This document shows positions 7,843 to 16,672 of a stretch of 64,000 bases of DNA, one piece after another. Location: NCBI GenBank assembly GCA_006969905.1, contig CP030887.1, positions 1,401,001-1,465,000 on the forward strand, written 5' to 3'. The notes below the pieces were generated by a model that did no database searches, had not been told where the DNA came from, and saw nothing but the letters and a program-made list of their open reading frames with translations. Origin of the DNA: Balneolaceae bacterium. GTDB taxonomy: Bacteria; Bacteroidota; Rhodothermia; Balneolales; Balneolaceae. The position numbers and the translations under genes were made by a program. Each line of letters opens with the position of its first letter. Position 1 is the first letter of the stretch.

Positions 7843-10487
7843 TACTCATCCTTCAAACTATCTACTGGGTTCATCCAGGCTACTTTCAAAGTTTGATAAC
7901 TAACAGTTACAATTGCTAAGAGCACAACTACCAGTCCCGCAATCAAATAGTTGCCCATACTATTACTGATTCTATACGCATAGTTTTGAAGCCATTCTTC
8001 AGCCAGAAAGTATGTAACCGGTGCTGCAATGAAGAAAGAAATCACCACTACAATCAGAATCTCTTTATTGAAAGATATCAGGAGGTCTGATAATGAAGCA
8101 CCAAGAATCTTTCGAATTCCCATTTCTTTGCTTCGTTTTTCTGCATTAAAAGTAGCCAGGCCAAACAGCCCCAGGCAAGCAATAACAATGGCTATGATAG
8201 AAAATGCGAAGAATAATTTTCTTTGACGGGTATCACTTTCATATAGTTGAGCGAATTGCTCATTCACAAAACGATATTCGATCGGATAGAGCGGAGAGAA
8301 ATTGTTCCAGACCTCAGTAATTTGAGGCAGTAAACCAGAAATATTCTCGGCATTCACCTTAACTACTAAGTTTCTATAGTCTTCCGCCATTGAAACGGCT
8401 AAAGGGCTTATCTGATGATGAAGTGAAGTAAAATGGAAATCATCAACTACACCTATTACAAATCTAGGATGTTCATCAGTAAATACATTTCGAATTTCCT
8501 TGCCAATAGCTTCTTCATTGGTCCATCCTAGAAATTCAGCTGCCTTTTCATTTATAACAATAGCAGAAGTAGAGTCGGTAGAATAAGCCCTGTCAAAATC
8601 TCTTCCGGTTACCATCTGTAAATCAAAAACTTCAGAAAAACTGTCATCGATAAATAGGGTGCTCATCGTTAAAGGATCTTCATACCCTTCTACATCAAAC
8701 GAATAATTATCAAAAAAACCACCCGGCGAACCTGACATTACACTTGCTTCCTCAATACCGGGAATCGTTTTCAATTGATCGAGCATTTGCAGAATATTAC
8801 TCTGGGCCGTAGAATTATTCAGGGAAATATCAAGCAGTTGTTCCGGTTGAAAACCCAACGATTTATTGGAGATATAGTCCAGTTGTTTGTTAACTATTGA
8901 AACCCCAATAATCAGCAAGCTCGATATTGCGAATTGAAAGATAATCAGTCCTTTTCGTGTTACTACCTGAGAAGTACCAAAACTGATTTTTTCTTTCAAC
9001 GCTTTTATTGGTTTAAAGGAAGAAAGAAATAGGGCAGGATATACTCCGGCCAAAAAGCCGGTTAGCACCAGAATTGAGAACGTCATCAGGAGAATCTCAG
9101 GAGAGAACTGGTTAATTGAGATTGAAGTGCCAATCATCTGCTCAAACGGGGGAAGTAAAAAGTACACGAGGATAAAAGAGATAAATCCCGCGAAAAAGGC
9201 CATTACAAAAGCTTCCGACATAAACTGAGTGAACAGGATTAGTCGCTGAGCACCTAGTGTTTTTCTAATTCCAACCTCCTTGGCGCGACTAACAGATCGG
9301 GCGGTTGCAAGATTTATGAAATTAACTCCGGCTACTACAATAATAAGAATGGCGATAATTCCGAAAATATAAATTACCGTTTTATCGCCATGTTCAACCT
9401 GCCAGTCGAAGGCCAGGTGATTGGAAAAGTAGACTTCTTCGAGTGGCATAAGGCTCAGGTCAATGCGACGATTCATTTCGGCCATATTTTCGCCGAAATA
9501 TTTATCCATAAAAGCCGGTAGCTGAGGCTCGATATCGGAAAGCTGAACTCCGTCGCTTAAGAGCGCATAAGTATGTACCTGATTCCAGCCCCACTGATTA
9601 TAGAAATTGTAATCACTAAAGGTGATGATGCTTACAGCCAGGTCAAAATTTACGTGACTTTTAGCACCCTCAGGAAATTCAAAAACTCCGGTTACTTCGA
9701 AGCTATCTTCGCCATCAATAATTATATTTTTCCCAATGGGATTCTCATCCCCAAAGTATTTTTGAGCAGTTTCTTTTGATAAAACTACGGTGTAAGGTTC
9801 AACCAAAGCTGTTTCCGGATTGCCTGCAATAAACAGATAAGTGAATACCTGAAAGAAATTTTTGTCAGCCATGTATAAGCGCGACTCCATGAAATTCTGG
9901 TCGTCTATACTCACCACGCCATCTCCGGGTCCCAGTGTAGCAGCCATTTCAATCATTTCAGGGAACTCGCTTTCCAAACCCGATTTAAAAGGAGCAGAAG
10001 TAATACCTACCAACTCAGTTCCTTCAGGTCGTTCCATCTGGCGATTAACTTTATAAATACGATTTGCCTTTTCATGAAATGTATCATAACTAAGCTCATT
10101 TTGAATAAACAGGTAGATAAAAATGGCGCTTGTGATTCCGATAACTAACCCTGTTGTATTTAGAATGCTATAAAGCTTGTTACGAACCAGGTTTCTTTGA
10201 GCGATTTTTACAAAACTGCCTAAGATGCCCCAGTTCATAGCAGCAGAGGTGTCCAGGTAAGACTTGGTGGTTGTGGTTTTGTATAATTCAGTTCCCAGTT
10301 CATTCACATCACCAATTTCATTAGCTGCGATATCAAAGGCTTGCTGCGCAGTGTAAGATTCAGCTTCAAGCGCTTCGATTCTATCCCTTAAATGTGATTC
10401 CAACTCCTCAATATCTCCATCTTCGTACCCCGAATTTTTTCGAAGTCTACGTTTCCATTCTTTGATTGCTTTTTCTAATTCAAACAT
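7842..10487 (-). CDS. MacB/FtsX-type ABC permease with N-terminal prefix domain (Q2)
   Basis: Second permease of the padR operon, 881 residues. Prefix domain about 1-72, nearly the same in sequence as in Q1 (E-L-E-S-H-L-R-D-R-I-E then A-F-D-I-A-A-N-E). A linker to about 90 leads into TM1. First core domain about 133-370; coupling motif 1 at 404 (E-V-G-I-R-K-T-L-G-A). Second core about 530-745; coupling motif 2 at 788 reads E-M-G-I-R-K-I-L-G-A, slightly different from its neighbours. The tail is D-S-L-K-D-E. The gene is coupled at both ends by TAATG overlaps, so the three permeases are expected in similar amounts. The cargo cannot be inferred; MacB-like systems export peptides, antibiotics, lipopeptides or lipoproteins. 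Confidence 0.9.
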   Translation of the reverse strand: MFELEKAIKEWKRRLRKNSGYEDGDIEELESHLRDRIEALEAESYTAQQAFDIAANEIGDVNELGTELYKTTTTKSYLDTSAAMNWGILGSFVKIAQRNLVRNKLYSILNTTGLVIGITSAIFIYLFIQNELSYDTFHEKANRIYKVNRQMERPEGTELVGITSAPFKSGLESEFPEMIEMAATLGPGDGVVSIDDQNFMESRLYMADKNFFQVFTYLFIAGNPETALVEPYTVVLSKETAQKYFGDENPIGKNIIIDGEDSFEVTGVFEFPEGAKSHVNFDLAVSIITFSDYNFYNQWGWNQVHTYALLSDGVQLSDIEPQLPAFMDKYFGENMAEMNRRIDLSLMPLEEVYFSNHLAFDWQVEHGDKTVIYIFGIIAILIIVVAGVNFINLATARSVSRAKEVGIRKTLGAQRLILFTQFMSEAFVMAFFAGFISFILVYFLLPPFEQMIGTSISINQFSPEILLMTFSILVLTGFLAGVYPALFLSSFKPIKALKEKISFGTSQVVTRKGLIIFQFAISSLLIIGVSIVNKQLDYISNKSLGFQPEQLLDISLNNSTAQSNILQMLDQLKTIPGIEEASVMSGSPGGFFDNYSFDVEGYEDPLTMSTLFIDDSFSEVFDLQMVTGRDFDRAYSTDSTSAIVINEKAAEFLGWTNEEAIGKEIRNVFTDEHPRFVIGVVDDFHFTSLHHQISPLAVSMAEDYRNLVVKVNAENISGLLPQITEVWNNFSPLYPIEYRFVNEQFAQLYESDTRQRKLFFAFSIIAIVIACLGLFGLATFNAEKRSKEMGIRKILGASLSDLLISFNKEILIVVVISFFIAAPVTYFLAEEWLQNYAYRISNSMGNYLIAGLVVVLLAIVTVSYQTLKVAWMNPVDSLKDE
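10391..10487. repeat. 97-bp prefix-domain repeat, copy in Q2
   Basis: Same repeat as at 7731-7827 and 13003-13099; it begins exactly at the Q2 start codon. Confidence 0.65.
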
Positions 10488-13099
10488 TATTCACTCTTTA
10501 AACTTTTTACCGGATTCATATAAGCTGCACGAATAGCCTGACCGCTTACGGTTATTAGCGCAATAGTAAAGGCGATTAATCCTGTGATGAGAAAAACTTC
10601 CCAACTGACTTCAGTTTTATACGCAAAGCTTTCAAGCCATTGATTCATGATAAACCAGGCAACCGGAATGGCTATCAAAAAGCCGAAGGCTACCAGTTTT
10701 AATAAATCGGTACTTACCAGCTGTACAATCTGGGTAGTTGTAGCTCCAAGTACTTTACGAATACCGATTTCTTTGGTGCGTTGTATAACCATAAAGGCAG
10801 CCAGACCAAATAAGCCGAGGCAACCAATAAAGATTGCAAGACCGGAAAACGATCCAAATACTTTGATCAACCTGTCTTCGGCTTCATACTGAGTTTTCAG
10901 GTCATCCGCCAGGAAAGAGTATTCGAGCGTTAATGAAGAAAACTGTTTCCAGCCGGCTTGTACTTCTTCGATAATTCTGGGAAGATCTGCTTCCGGGTTT
11001 ATGCGTAATGCCACATATCTTGGGCGTTGCCTTGGCCCGAAAAGCGCAAGAGGATATACCTCTGCATGTAGTGACCTGTAATTGAAATCCCGAAGAACCC
11101 CTATAATATCATATTCGGTTGTACCCCTTAAAATCTTATGGTTAACAGCCTCATCCGGCGACCAACCGAAATCTTTCACAGCAGCTTCATTTAACATGAC
11201 TGCAAAAGAATCACTTCTGAAAGAACGTGAAAAACTACGGCCAGCTATAACTTCTAAATCCAATGTTTCTACATAATCAAAATTCACGAACGAATAATCC
11301 AGGTTATGGGCATCTGCATCAGGAGTGTCGGGTTGCCACATGGAATTAATAAAGAAGGTGCCTGGTACAGAGAAACCTGATGTAACATTTTCAACCCCGG
11401 AGATTTTTGATAACTCGTTAATAAATGGCGTATGGTTTTGTCCCAGAAAATTAGCCTGTTTTATAAGTAGTACATCATTAGGGTTGAACCCTAAGCCGGA
11501 CCTTTTCATGAATTGAATTTGTTTGTGGATTATGCCTGTTCCAGCAAGCAGGGTGATAGAAATGGCGAATTGAAATACCACCAGGCTTTTTCGCAGAAAG
11601 CTATTTCCCTCAGATCTGAATACACTTTTTAGTACTTGCGATGGCTGAAAACGACTAAGAATAAATGCCGGATATCCACCTGCAAGAAGCCCTGTGAGTA
11701 TGGTTATTGAAAGAAGTAGTACTGAATTTTTCAAAGTTAAAAAATCAGTAAATGCTATTGAAGTACCGGAGATCGCATTAAGAAAAGGGAGGGCAATGTA
11801 GTTTAATATTATTGCCAAAGCAGAGGCGAGGAAAGCCATTAATAAAGATTCTCCAAGAAACTGAAATGCAATCTGGGTTCGGTTTCCTCCTAATGTTTTT
11901 CTCATTCCAACTTCTCGTGCCCGTTCCATGGAACGTGCTGTAGCCAGGTTCATGAAATTGATACAAGCCAAAATTACAATGAAAACGGCCAGGGCTATGA
12001 ATAGGTACAGGTACTGAATATTACCCTCTGAGCCAATATCTACAGAAACACCTTGACCTAAGTAGATACCGGTTAAGGGTTGAAGGTGTGGAATAAAGTC
12101 ATTGCCTGCTAATTGGTTACCTGATCCCGATTGTGACAGGATTAGCTCTCCTATTTCTTTGATAACATTATTTAAGGAATATTCCGGTGTTAGTAAGAGA
12201 TAAGTTTGAAAATTATTTCGTCCCCAATTAAGTTCACGGGTATTCATGGAGGCTATAAAGTCAAAATCAAGATGAGAATTAGAAGGAGGGTCTGTAAGTA
12301 CTCCTGTTATTTCCATTTCCCGATTTCCAACCAATAAGCTTTTGCCTATTGGGTTTTCTTCCCCAAAATATTTGGGAACCATCCTTTGAGTAATCATTAC
12401 TGTATTTGGACGGTCTAAATGGGAGGTTCCTTCAAGTAAATCAAATGAAAATATTTCGAAGAAACCATCATCAGCAATCAAAAACGAAGGTTCTACAAAT
12501 TTTTCTAAGCCATATCCAACTACCGGGCTATCCATTTGTATTCTTACAGCTCTTTCAACTGACGCAAGATTTTCCATTACTGCAGGTGCAAGCGCAGAAG
12601 GAGTTGAGGAAATAGTTGTTTGCAAGTCCGGAATGTCAAATTCGCGAAGTACACGGTAGCTGCGGTCAGCATTCTCATGAAAAGTATCATAAGACCACTC
12701 ATGCTGAACGTATAGTGCGATAAGAATACATGCCGCCAGGCCTATAGATAATCCAATAATATTAATAACAGTGTAACCTTTTCTTAAGATCAGGTTCCGC
12801 CATGCTATTTTAAAATAGTTCGGAAGCAGTGATGAAATCCCAGAGGATTCTTTCCAATGAGTTGAGGGGCGATTTCCTTTAATCCGGGTTTTACTTAACT
12901 CGGTTCCTATACGGTTAATATCACCTACTTCATTAGCAGCGATATCAAATGCTTGTTGCTCAGTATAAGATTCAGCTTCAAGCGTTTCGATTCTATCCCT
13001 TAAGTGTGATTCCAATTCTTCAATATCCCCATCCTCATAGGCTGGGTTTTTTCGAAGCTTCCTTTTCCATTCTTTAATTGCTTTTTCTAAATCAAACAT
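10487..13099 (-). CDS. MacB/FtsX-type ABC permease with N-terminal prefix domain (Q1)
   Basis: First permease after padR, 870 residues. Prefix domain about 1-75; permease body from residue 92 (P-N-Y-F-K-I-A-W-R-N-L). First core domain about 137-365; coupling motif 1 at 396 (E-V-G-M-R-K-T-L-G-G). Second core about 520-735; coupling motif 2 at 777 (E-I-G-I-R-K-V-L-G-A). Tail K-S-L-K-S-E. AAAGGA about 9 bases before the ATG overlaps the end of padR, so the two genes are probably co-translated. No ATPase lies in this operon. The nearest candidate is the divergent ATPase at 13570-14247, whose gene ends just upstream of the padR promoter. Confidence 0.9.
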   Translation of the reverse strand: MFDLEKAIKEWKRKLRKNPAYEDGDIEELESHLRDRIETLEAESYTEQQAFDIAANEVGDINRIGTELSKTRIKGNRPSTHWKESSGISSLLPNYFKIAWRNLILRKGYTVINIIGLSIGLAACILIALYVQHEWSYDTFHENADRSYRVLREFDIPDLQTTISSTPSALAPAVMENLASVERAVRIQMDSPVVGYGLEKFVEPSFLIADDGFFEIFSFDLLEGTSHLDRPNTVMITQRMVPKYFGEENPIGKSLLVGNREMEITGVLTDPPSNSHLDFDFIASMNTRELNWGRNNFQTYLLLTPEYSLNNVIKEIGELILSQSGSGNQLAGNDFIPHLQPLTGIYLGQGVSVDIGSEGNIQYLYLFIALAVFIVILACINFMNLATARSMERAREVGMRKTLGGNRTQIAFQFLGESLLMAFLASALAIILNYIALPFLNAISGTSIAFTDFLTLKNSVLLLSITILTGLLAGGYPAFILSRFQPSQVLKSVFRSEGNSFLRKSLVVFQFAISITLLAGTGIIHKQIQFMKRSGLGFNPNDVLLIKQANFLGQNHTPFINELSKISGVENVTSGFSVPGTFFINSMWQPDTPDADAHNLDYSFVNFDYVETLDLEVIAGRSFSRSFRSDSFAVMLNEAAVKDFGWSPDEAVNHKILRGTTEYDIIGVLRDFNYRSLHAEVYPLALFGPRQRPRYVALRINPEADLPRIIEEVQAGWKQFSSLTLEYSFLADDLKTQYEAEDRLIKVFGSFSGLAIFIGCLGLFGLAAFMVIQRTKEIGIRKVLGATTTQIVQLVSTDLLKLVAFGFLIAIPVAWFIMNQWLESFAYKTEVSWEVFLITGLIAFTIALITVSGQAIRAAYMNPVKSLKSE
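13003..13099. repeat. 97-bp prefix-domain repeat, copy in Q1
   Basis: Same repeat as at 7731-7827 and 10391-10487; it begins exactly at the Q1 start codon. Confidence 0.65.
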
Positions 13100-13111
13100 A
13101 AAATCTGTCCT

Positions 13112-13456
13112 TTACTCCATAGCCCATTGCGGAGTAGGCCCCCATATTTTTGCAAATACTTCGTGGATGCTCAGCCACTGTGCTTTAGCCGCTTGAAGCT
13201 CTCCCAGGCCTGTTTCGGTAATGGAGTAATACTTTCTCTTTCTTCCTTCTTCAGAAACCACCCACTTAGATTGAATACAGCCATCTTTTTGGAGCTTATG
13301 AAGTACGGGATAGAGCATTCCGTCCGACCACTCGAGAGTTCCACCCGAAAGGTGCTTTACATCCTGGATAATTTGGTAACCATAACTTTCACCACGCTTG
13401 AGGATTGTTAAAAGAAGCGGACGTGTAGAGGCCGCCATAAGTTCTTTTGAAAGCAT
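13112..13456 (-). CDS. PadR family transcriptional regulator
   Basis: Winged-helix repressor of about 115 residues. The PadR core is clear: L-L-L-T-I-L-K-R-G-E-S-Y-G-Y-Q-I, then W-S-D-G-M-L-Y-P-V-L-H-K-L (recognition helix), then the wing G-R-K-R-K-Y-Y-S-I-T. I place the start at the ATG at 13456 (M-L-S-K-E-L), the usual N-terminus. Upstream in-frame ATGs at 13468 and 13495 fall inside the palindromic operator and downstream of the predicted -10, and would add residues unlike the family. The gene heads the three-permease operon. PadR genes next to prefix-domain permeases are a recurrent pairing. The operator overlapping its own promoter indicates autorepression; the inducer is unknown. Confidence 0.9.
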   Translation of the reverse strand: MLSKELMAASTRPLLLTILKRGESYGYQIIQDVKHLSGGTLEWSDGMLYPVLHKLQKDGCIQSKWVVSEEGRKRKYYSITETGLGELQAAKAQWLSIHEVFAKIWGPTPQWAME

Positions 13457-13463
13457 AATAAGA

Positions 13464-13509
13464 TACATTGAAGTTCTATGTATTGCATTATACATAGAAC
13501 TTCAATGTA
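13464..13509. promoter_or_regulatory. padR operator: perfect palindrome with 20-bp arms
   Basis: The arms 13464-13483 and 13490-13509 are perfect reverse complements separated by six bases (TGCATT). The inner part, ATGTAT-N6-ATACAT, fits the ATGT/ACAT dyads bound by characterised PadR proteins. The palindrome covers the whole spacer and part of the -10 of the predicted padR promoter and ends eight bases before the chosen padR start. Binding there would block RNA polymerase, so this is probably the autoregulatory operator of the padR-permease operon. Confidence 0.85.
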
Positions 13510-13515
13510 ATCCAA
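13487..13515 (-). promoter_or_regulatory. padR operon promoter, sigma-70-like
   Basis: Read on the minus strand, TTGGAT (13515-13510) is followed after exactly 17 bases by TATAAT (13492-13487). Transcription would start near 13480, about 24 bases before the padR ATG. The operator palindrome overlaps the spacer and -10. TATAAT is the canonical vegetative -10 rather than the Bacteroidetes TAnnTTTG form, so use by this host is inferred. Confidence 0.6.
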
Positions 13516-13536
13516 TTAGAAAATCAATTGCCTTTT

Positions 13537-13559
13537 AAGTGATCAGGCCATTATCACTT
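13537..13559 (-). terminator. possible 3-prime hairpin of the large permease operon
   Basis: A 7-bp stem (AAGTGAT/ATCACTT) with a 9-base loop lies about 10 bases after the stop of the distal ATPase gene. There is no T-run after it in the direction of transcription, so it is a weak terminator candidate or a 3-prime-end stabilising hairpin. Transcription might otherwise run on into padR. Confidence 0.3.
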
Positions 13560-13569
13560 CGGTAAATAC

Positions 13570-14247
13570 CTAATAAGGATTTTTGGTTACAATGGCCCCG
13601 TCCTGGAGGTTAATAACACGGTTCCCGTAAGCAGCCATGGCATCCGAATGGGTAACCTGGATAATAGTAACACCTTCTTCCTGGTTCAGTTGTTTGAATA
13701 GCTGCATGATATACTCGCTTTGTTCAGAATGGAGGTTCCCGGTAGGTTCATCAGCGAGTATAAGTTTGGGGTTTCCTATCAACGCCCGGGCAACGCCAAC
13801 AACCTGCTGTTGACCGCCCGAGAGTTGATTGGGAAAAAGATCTTTTTTAGCTACGATATTAAATTTATCCAGCATGTCGGCCACCAGGCTTTTTCGCTCT
13901 TTACCTTTCACTTTCCGGTACAGCAAAGGCATTTCGATATTTTCATACACCGTTAATTCATCAATAAGGTGGTAAGCCTGAAAAACAAAGCCGATATGCG
14001 ATTTGTGGTATTCTGATTTTTGGCGTTCGCTTAAGTTGTGAACGGGCTCATCCAAAAAGTAATACTCGCCATCATTCGGCTCATCCAGAAAACCAAGAAT
14101 ATTGAGCAAGGTAGATTTGCCGGCACCGCTAGGCCCCATAATGGAAACGAATTCACCTTGTTCTATTTCAAGATCAATGCTTCTGAGTATAAAGGTTCGC
14201 TGAAATTTTTTGTCCAGGTATTTGCTGATTCCGGATAGTTTGATCAT
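13570..14247 (-). CDS. ABC transporter ATP-binding protein, LolD/MacB type, degenerate signature (distal)
   Basis: Cytoplasmic ATPase, 225 residues, at the distal end of the eleven-permease operon, 10 bases after P11. Intact elements: Walker A G-P-S-G-A-G-K-S-T (38-46), Q-loop Gln90, L-S-G-G-Q (142-146), Walker B with Glu167, H-loop His200. Unusual elements: the segment after the signature is Q-Q-V-V-G-V-A instead of the family's Q-Q-R-V-A-I-A (Val149 replaces Arg, Gly151 replaces Ala), and the D-loop reads G-N-L-H-S with His173 replacing the usual Asp. The ATPase at 40927-41616 has standard residues at all these places. It may pair with that ATPase as an asymmetric heterodimer, serve the neighbouring padR-linked permeases, or be weakly active; sequence alone does not decide. 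Confidence 0.92.
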   Translation of the reverse strand: MIKLSGISKYLDKKFQRTFILRSIDLEIEQGEFVSIMGPSGAGKSTLLNILGFLDEPNDGEYYFLDEPVHNLSERQKSEYHKSHIGFVFQAYHLIDELTVYENIEMPLLYRKVKGKERKSLVADMLDKFNIVAKKDLFPNQLSGGQQQVVGVARALIGNPKLILADEPTGNLHSEQSEYIMQLFKQLNQEEGVTIIQVTHSDAMAAYGNRVINLQDGAIVTKNPY

Positions 14248-14257
14248 AAGGTTTTAA

Positions 14258-16639
14258 TTATTCGCTTTTGAGTGATTTAACAGGGTTTGCGGTAGCTGCT
14301 TTTATTGACTGCCAGCTTACAGTAATCAGGGTTACAGTTAGTGCAAGTAGCGCAGTTACTAAGAAGATGAAGATTCCAATATCAATGCGAAAGGCAAAAT
14401 TTTGAAGCCATTTGTTCATTACAAACCAGGCTATCGGAGATCCAATCAGAAAGCCAATGGCAACTAGTTTTATAAAATCAGTAGAAAGAAGTGCTACAAT
14501 GCTGGAAACAGAAGCTCCAAGTACTTTTCGAATTCCAATTTCACTTGCTCTTTTCTCTATTAAGAAAGAAGAAAGGCCTATAAGCCCAAGGCAGGCAATG
14601 AAAATGCCAAGAATTGAGAATAATATAAGAAGGTTGCGGGTTTCTAATTCCGACTTGTACAGAGCATCGAGCTGCTGATCCATAAACTCATATTCGAAGG
14701 GGCGGTGAGGAGCAATTTCATTCCATACACTATTAATAGCCGTTAAGGTATTTTGGATATTATCAGGAGCAATTTTAACTAAAAGGTGATTATGCATATC
14801 GGCATTCATGAATAACGCCAAAGGTTCTACATTTTCTCTGAGGGATGCAAAGTTGAAATCTTTGATTACGCCCACAATTTCTCCTTCACGATTTCCCAAT
14901 ACATTAAACTTCTTTCCTATAGCTTCTTCAGCACTCCACCCATAAGCATTAACTAATGTCTCATTTAAAAGATAAACATAGCCTTGGTCTTTGGAGTAAC
15001 CGGGATTTTGAGGGAATCCATTTCCTGCAAGCAATTCAAGATCAAGCGTTCGTATTAAATCCTTGTCTGCTGCCCCTGCGCGTGTAGCAATATGGTTCGT
15101 GTTTGGAGTGTGTTCAGAAGAATATCCTCCAAATACTTTTCCCGGTATGTTAGACATAAAGGTTGCATTTAAAACCCCGGGTTGTCGCAATATCTCAGAT
15201 TTTAAAATATCTTGCTTAGGAGCTAATTCCCTATCCCGAACTGGCAGCACCAATACTTCGTCTTTATCAAAACCAAGGTCTTTGTTAAGAATAAAGTCCG
15301 TCTGTAAATAAATAATTATAGTTCCGAGAATCAGGAAAGTAGAAATCATAAATTGAAAGACAACCAATCCTTTCCGTAATATACTATCAGACCCTTTCTT
15401 ATCGAATAAACCTTTTAGAACTTTCACAGGTTGGTAAGAAGAAAGCATTAAAGCCGGGTAGCTGCCGGCCAGCAATGCTGTAACTATCATAATGCCCGAT
15501 AAAAGAAAGAGTACAGTAGAATCAGTAAATAGGCTGAATTCAATATTTTGCCCCATTAAAGAAAAGAAAGGGTCTTTAAAAAATTCAATCATCAATATTG
15601 ATATAGAAATCGAGATTAACGTAATAACTATAGACTCTCCATAAAACTGCCGGATGAGTTGTACCCTGGCGGCACCTAAAGCTTTCCTTATGCCTACTTC
15701 AGCTCCACGCCTTGCAGATCGGGCTGTAGCCAAATTTATATAATTAATGATGGCAATTAATAGAATGAGAAATGCCAGAAATGAAAAACCATATACATTC
15801 TGCATGCTTCCCATTGGGGCTATTTCGGCACCAAAGTCAGAAGATAAATATATATCAGTAAGAGCGGTAAGAGTTAACCCAAAGTCTCTGCCTTCAGGCA
15901 TATTATTTGATATATATTTATCAATCGTAGCTTGAAGGTTGTTACGATTTGTTTCCGGTTGTAATAAAAGATAGGTGTAAAAGTTGGCCGATCTTAATTC
16001 TGTATCGGAAAGTTGAGACCAGGTTTGTATGGTATGAAGTGAACCCAGGTAATCAAACCTGAAATGGGAATTTTCAGGAATATTTTCCAAAACAGCGGTG
16101 ACTTCAAAATCATAAACAGTATTAAATATTTTGGCATTAACCGTATTTCCAATAACATTAGTAGTTCCAAAAAGCATGAGGGCTTTTGATTCAGTAAGTA
16201 TAAGAGATCTTGGTTTTTGTAATGCTGTTTCAGGATTTCCGGCAATCACTTTAAATGAAAACAAATCAAAGAAGCTTGAATCAGCATATAAAAAGCTTTC
16301 TTCCTGGAATTTTTCATTTTCAGTAGAAATAATTACCGGGCTGTATCTAGTTGGCTCATAAAGCCGAATCCATTTTTCAATTTCCGGGGCAATAAAGCCT
16401 AAAGTAGGGGCAACCATAGAAGGGGTAACGGCTATTGCACCTTCTTCATCAACCATACTTACTCTTACAATCCTATCTGCGTGTTCATGGAATGTATCGT
16501 AACTAAGCTGGTGCTTAACAAATATCAGGATAAGAAGGCAAAGCCCTATCCCTATCGATAAACCTGCAATGTTTATAAAGGAATATCCTTTATGCTTTGT
16601 AAGGTTTCTGAATGTAATTTTTATATAGTTTTTAAGCAT
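14258..16639 (-). CDS. MacB/FtsX-type ABC permease (P11, last of the array)
   Basis: 793 residues, eleventh permease in transcription order. First periplasmic core about 45-280; coupling motif 1 at 314 (E-V-G-I-R-K-A-L-G-A); second core about 455-665 with the recurring D-F-N-F-A-S-L-R segment near 594; coupling motif 2 at 700. The G-S-Y-P-A-L-M-L-S and V-L-K-G motifs before TM5 are intact. Its start is 3 bases after the P10 stop, and AAGGAG inside the last P10 codons serves as its ribosome site. The C-terminal coding bases closely match those of P10, consistent with a recent duplication or gene conversion. Unlike the other array members it is followed directly by an ATPase gene. Confidence 0.92.
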   Translation of the reverse strand: MLKNYIKITFRNLTKHKGYSFINIAGLSIGIGLCLLILIFVKHQLSYDTFHEHADRIVRVSMVDEEGAIAVTPSMVAPTLGFIAPEIEKWIRLYEPTRYSPVIISTENEKFQEESFLYADSSFFDLFSFKVIAGNPETALQKPRSLILTESKALMLFGTTNVIGNTVNAKIFNTVYDFEVTAVLENIPENSHFRFDYLGSLHTIQTWSQLSDTELRSANFYTYLLLQPETNRNNLQATIDKYISNNMPEGRDFGLTLTALTDIYLSSDFGAEIAPMGSMQNVYGFSFLAFLILLIAIINYINLATARSARRGAEVGIRKALGAARVQLIRQFYGESIVITLISISISILMIEFFKDPFFSLMGQNIEFSLFTDSTVLFLLSGIMIVTALLAGSYPALMLSSYQPVKVLKGLFDKKGSDSILRKGLVVFQFMISTFLILGTIIIYLQTDFILNKDLGFDKDEVLVLPVRDRELAPKQDILKSEILRQPGVLNATFMSNIPGKVFGGYSSEHTPNTNHIATRAGAADKDLIRTLDLELLAGNGFPQNPGYSKDQGYVYLLNETLVNAYGWSAEEAIGKKFNVLGNREGEIVGVIKDFNFASLRENVEPLALFMNADMHNHLLVKIAPDNIQNTLTAINSVWNEIAPHRPFEYEFMDQQLDALYKSELETRNLLILFSILGIFIACLGLIGLSSFLIEKRASEIGIRKVLGASVSSIVALLSTDFIKLVAIGFLIGSPIAWFVMNKWLQNFAFRIDIGIFIFLVTALLALTVTLITVSWQSIKAATANPVKSLKSE

Positions 16640-16672
16640 GGCCTATTCTCCTTTTAGGCTATCAACAGGGTT
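16616..16672. repeat. 57-bp exact direct repeat, copy 1 (P10/P11 junction)
   Basis: Identical, base for base, to 19082-19138. It covers the start of P11, the 3-base gap and the last codons of P10. With copy 2 it brackets P10, so recombination between copies would remove or duplicate exactly 2466 bp, one whole permease, leaving both junctions intact. Confidence 0.9.

Noticed and set aside
13457..13495. Upstream padR start codons at 13495 and 13468
   Set aside because: They lie in the operator palindrome and the first would lie at or before the predicted transcription start; the added residues are not typical of the family.
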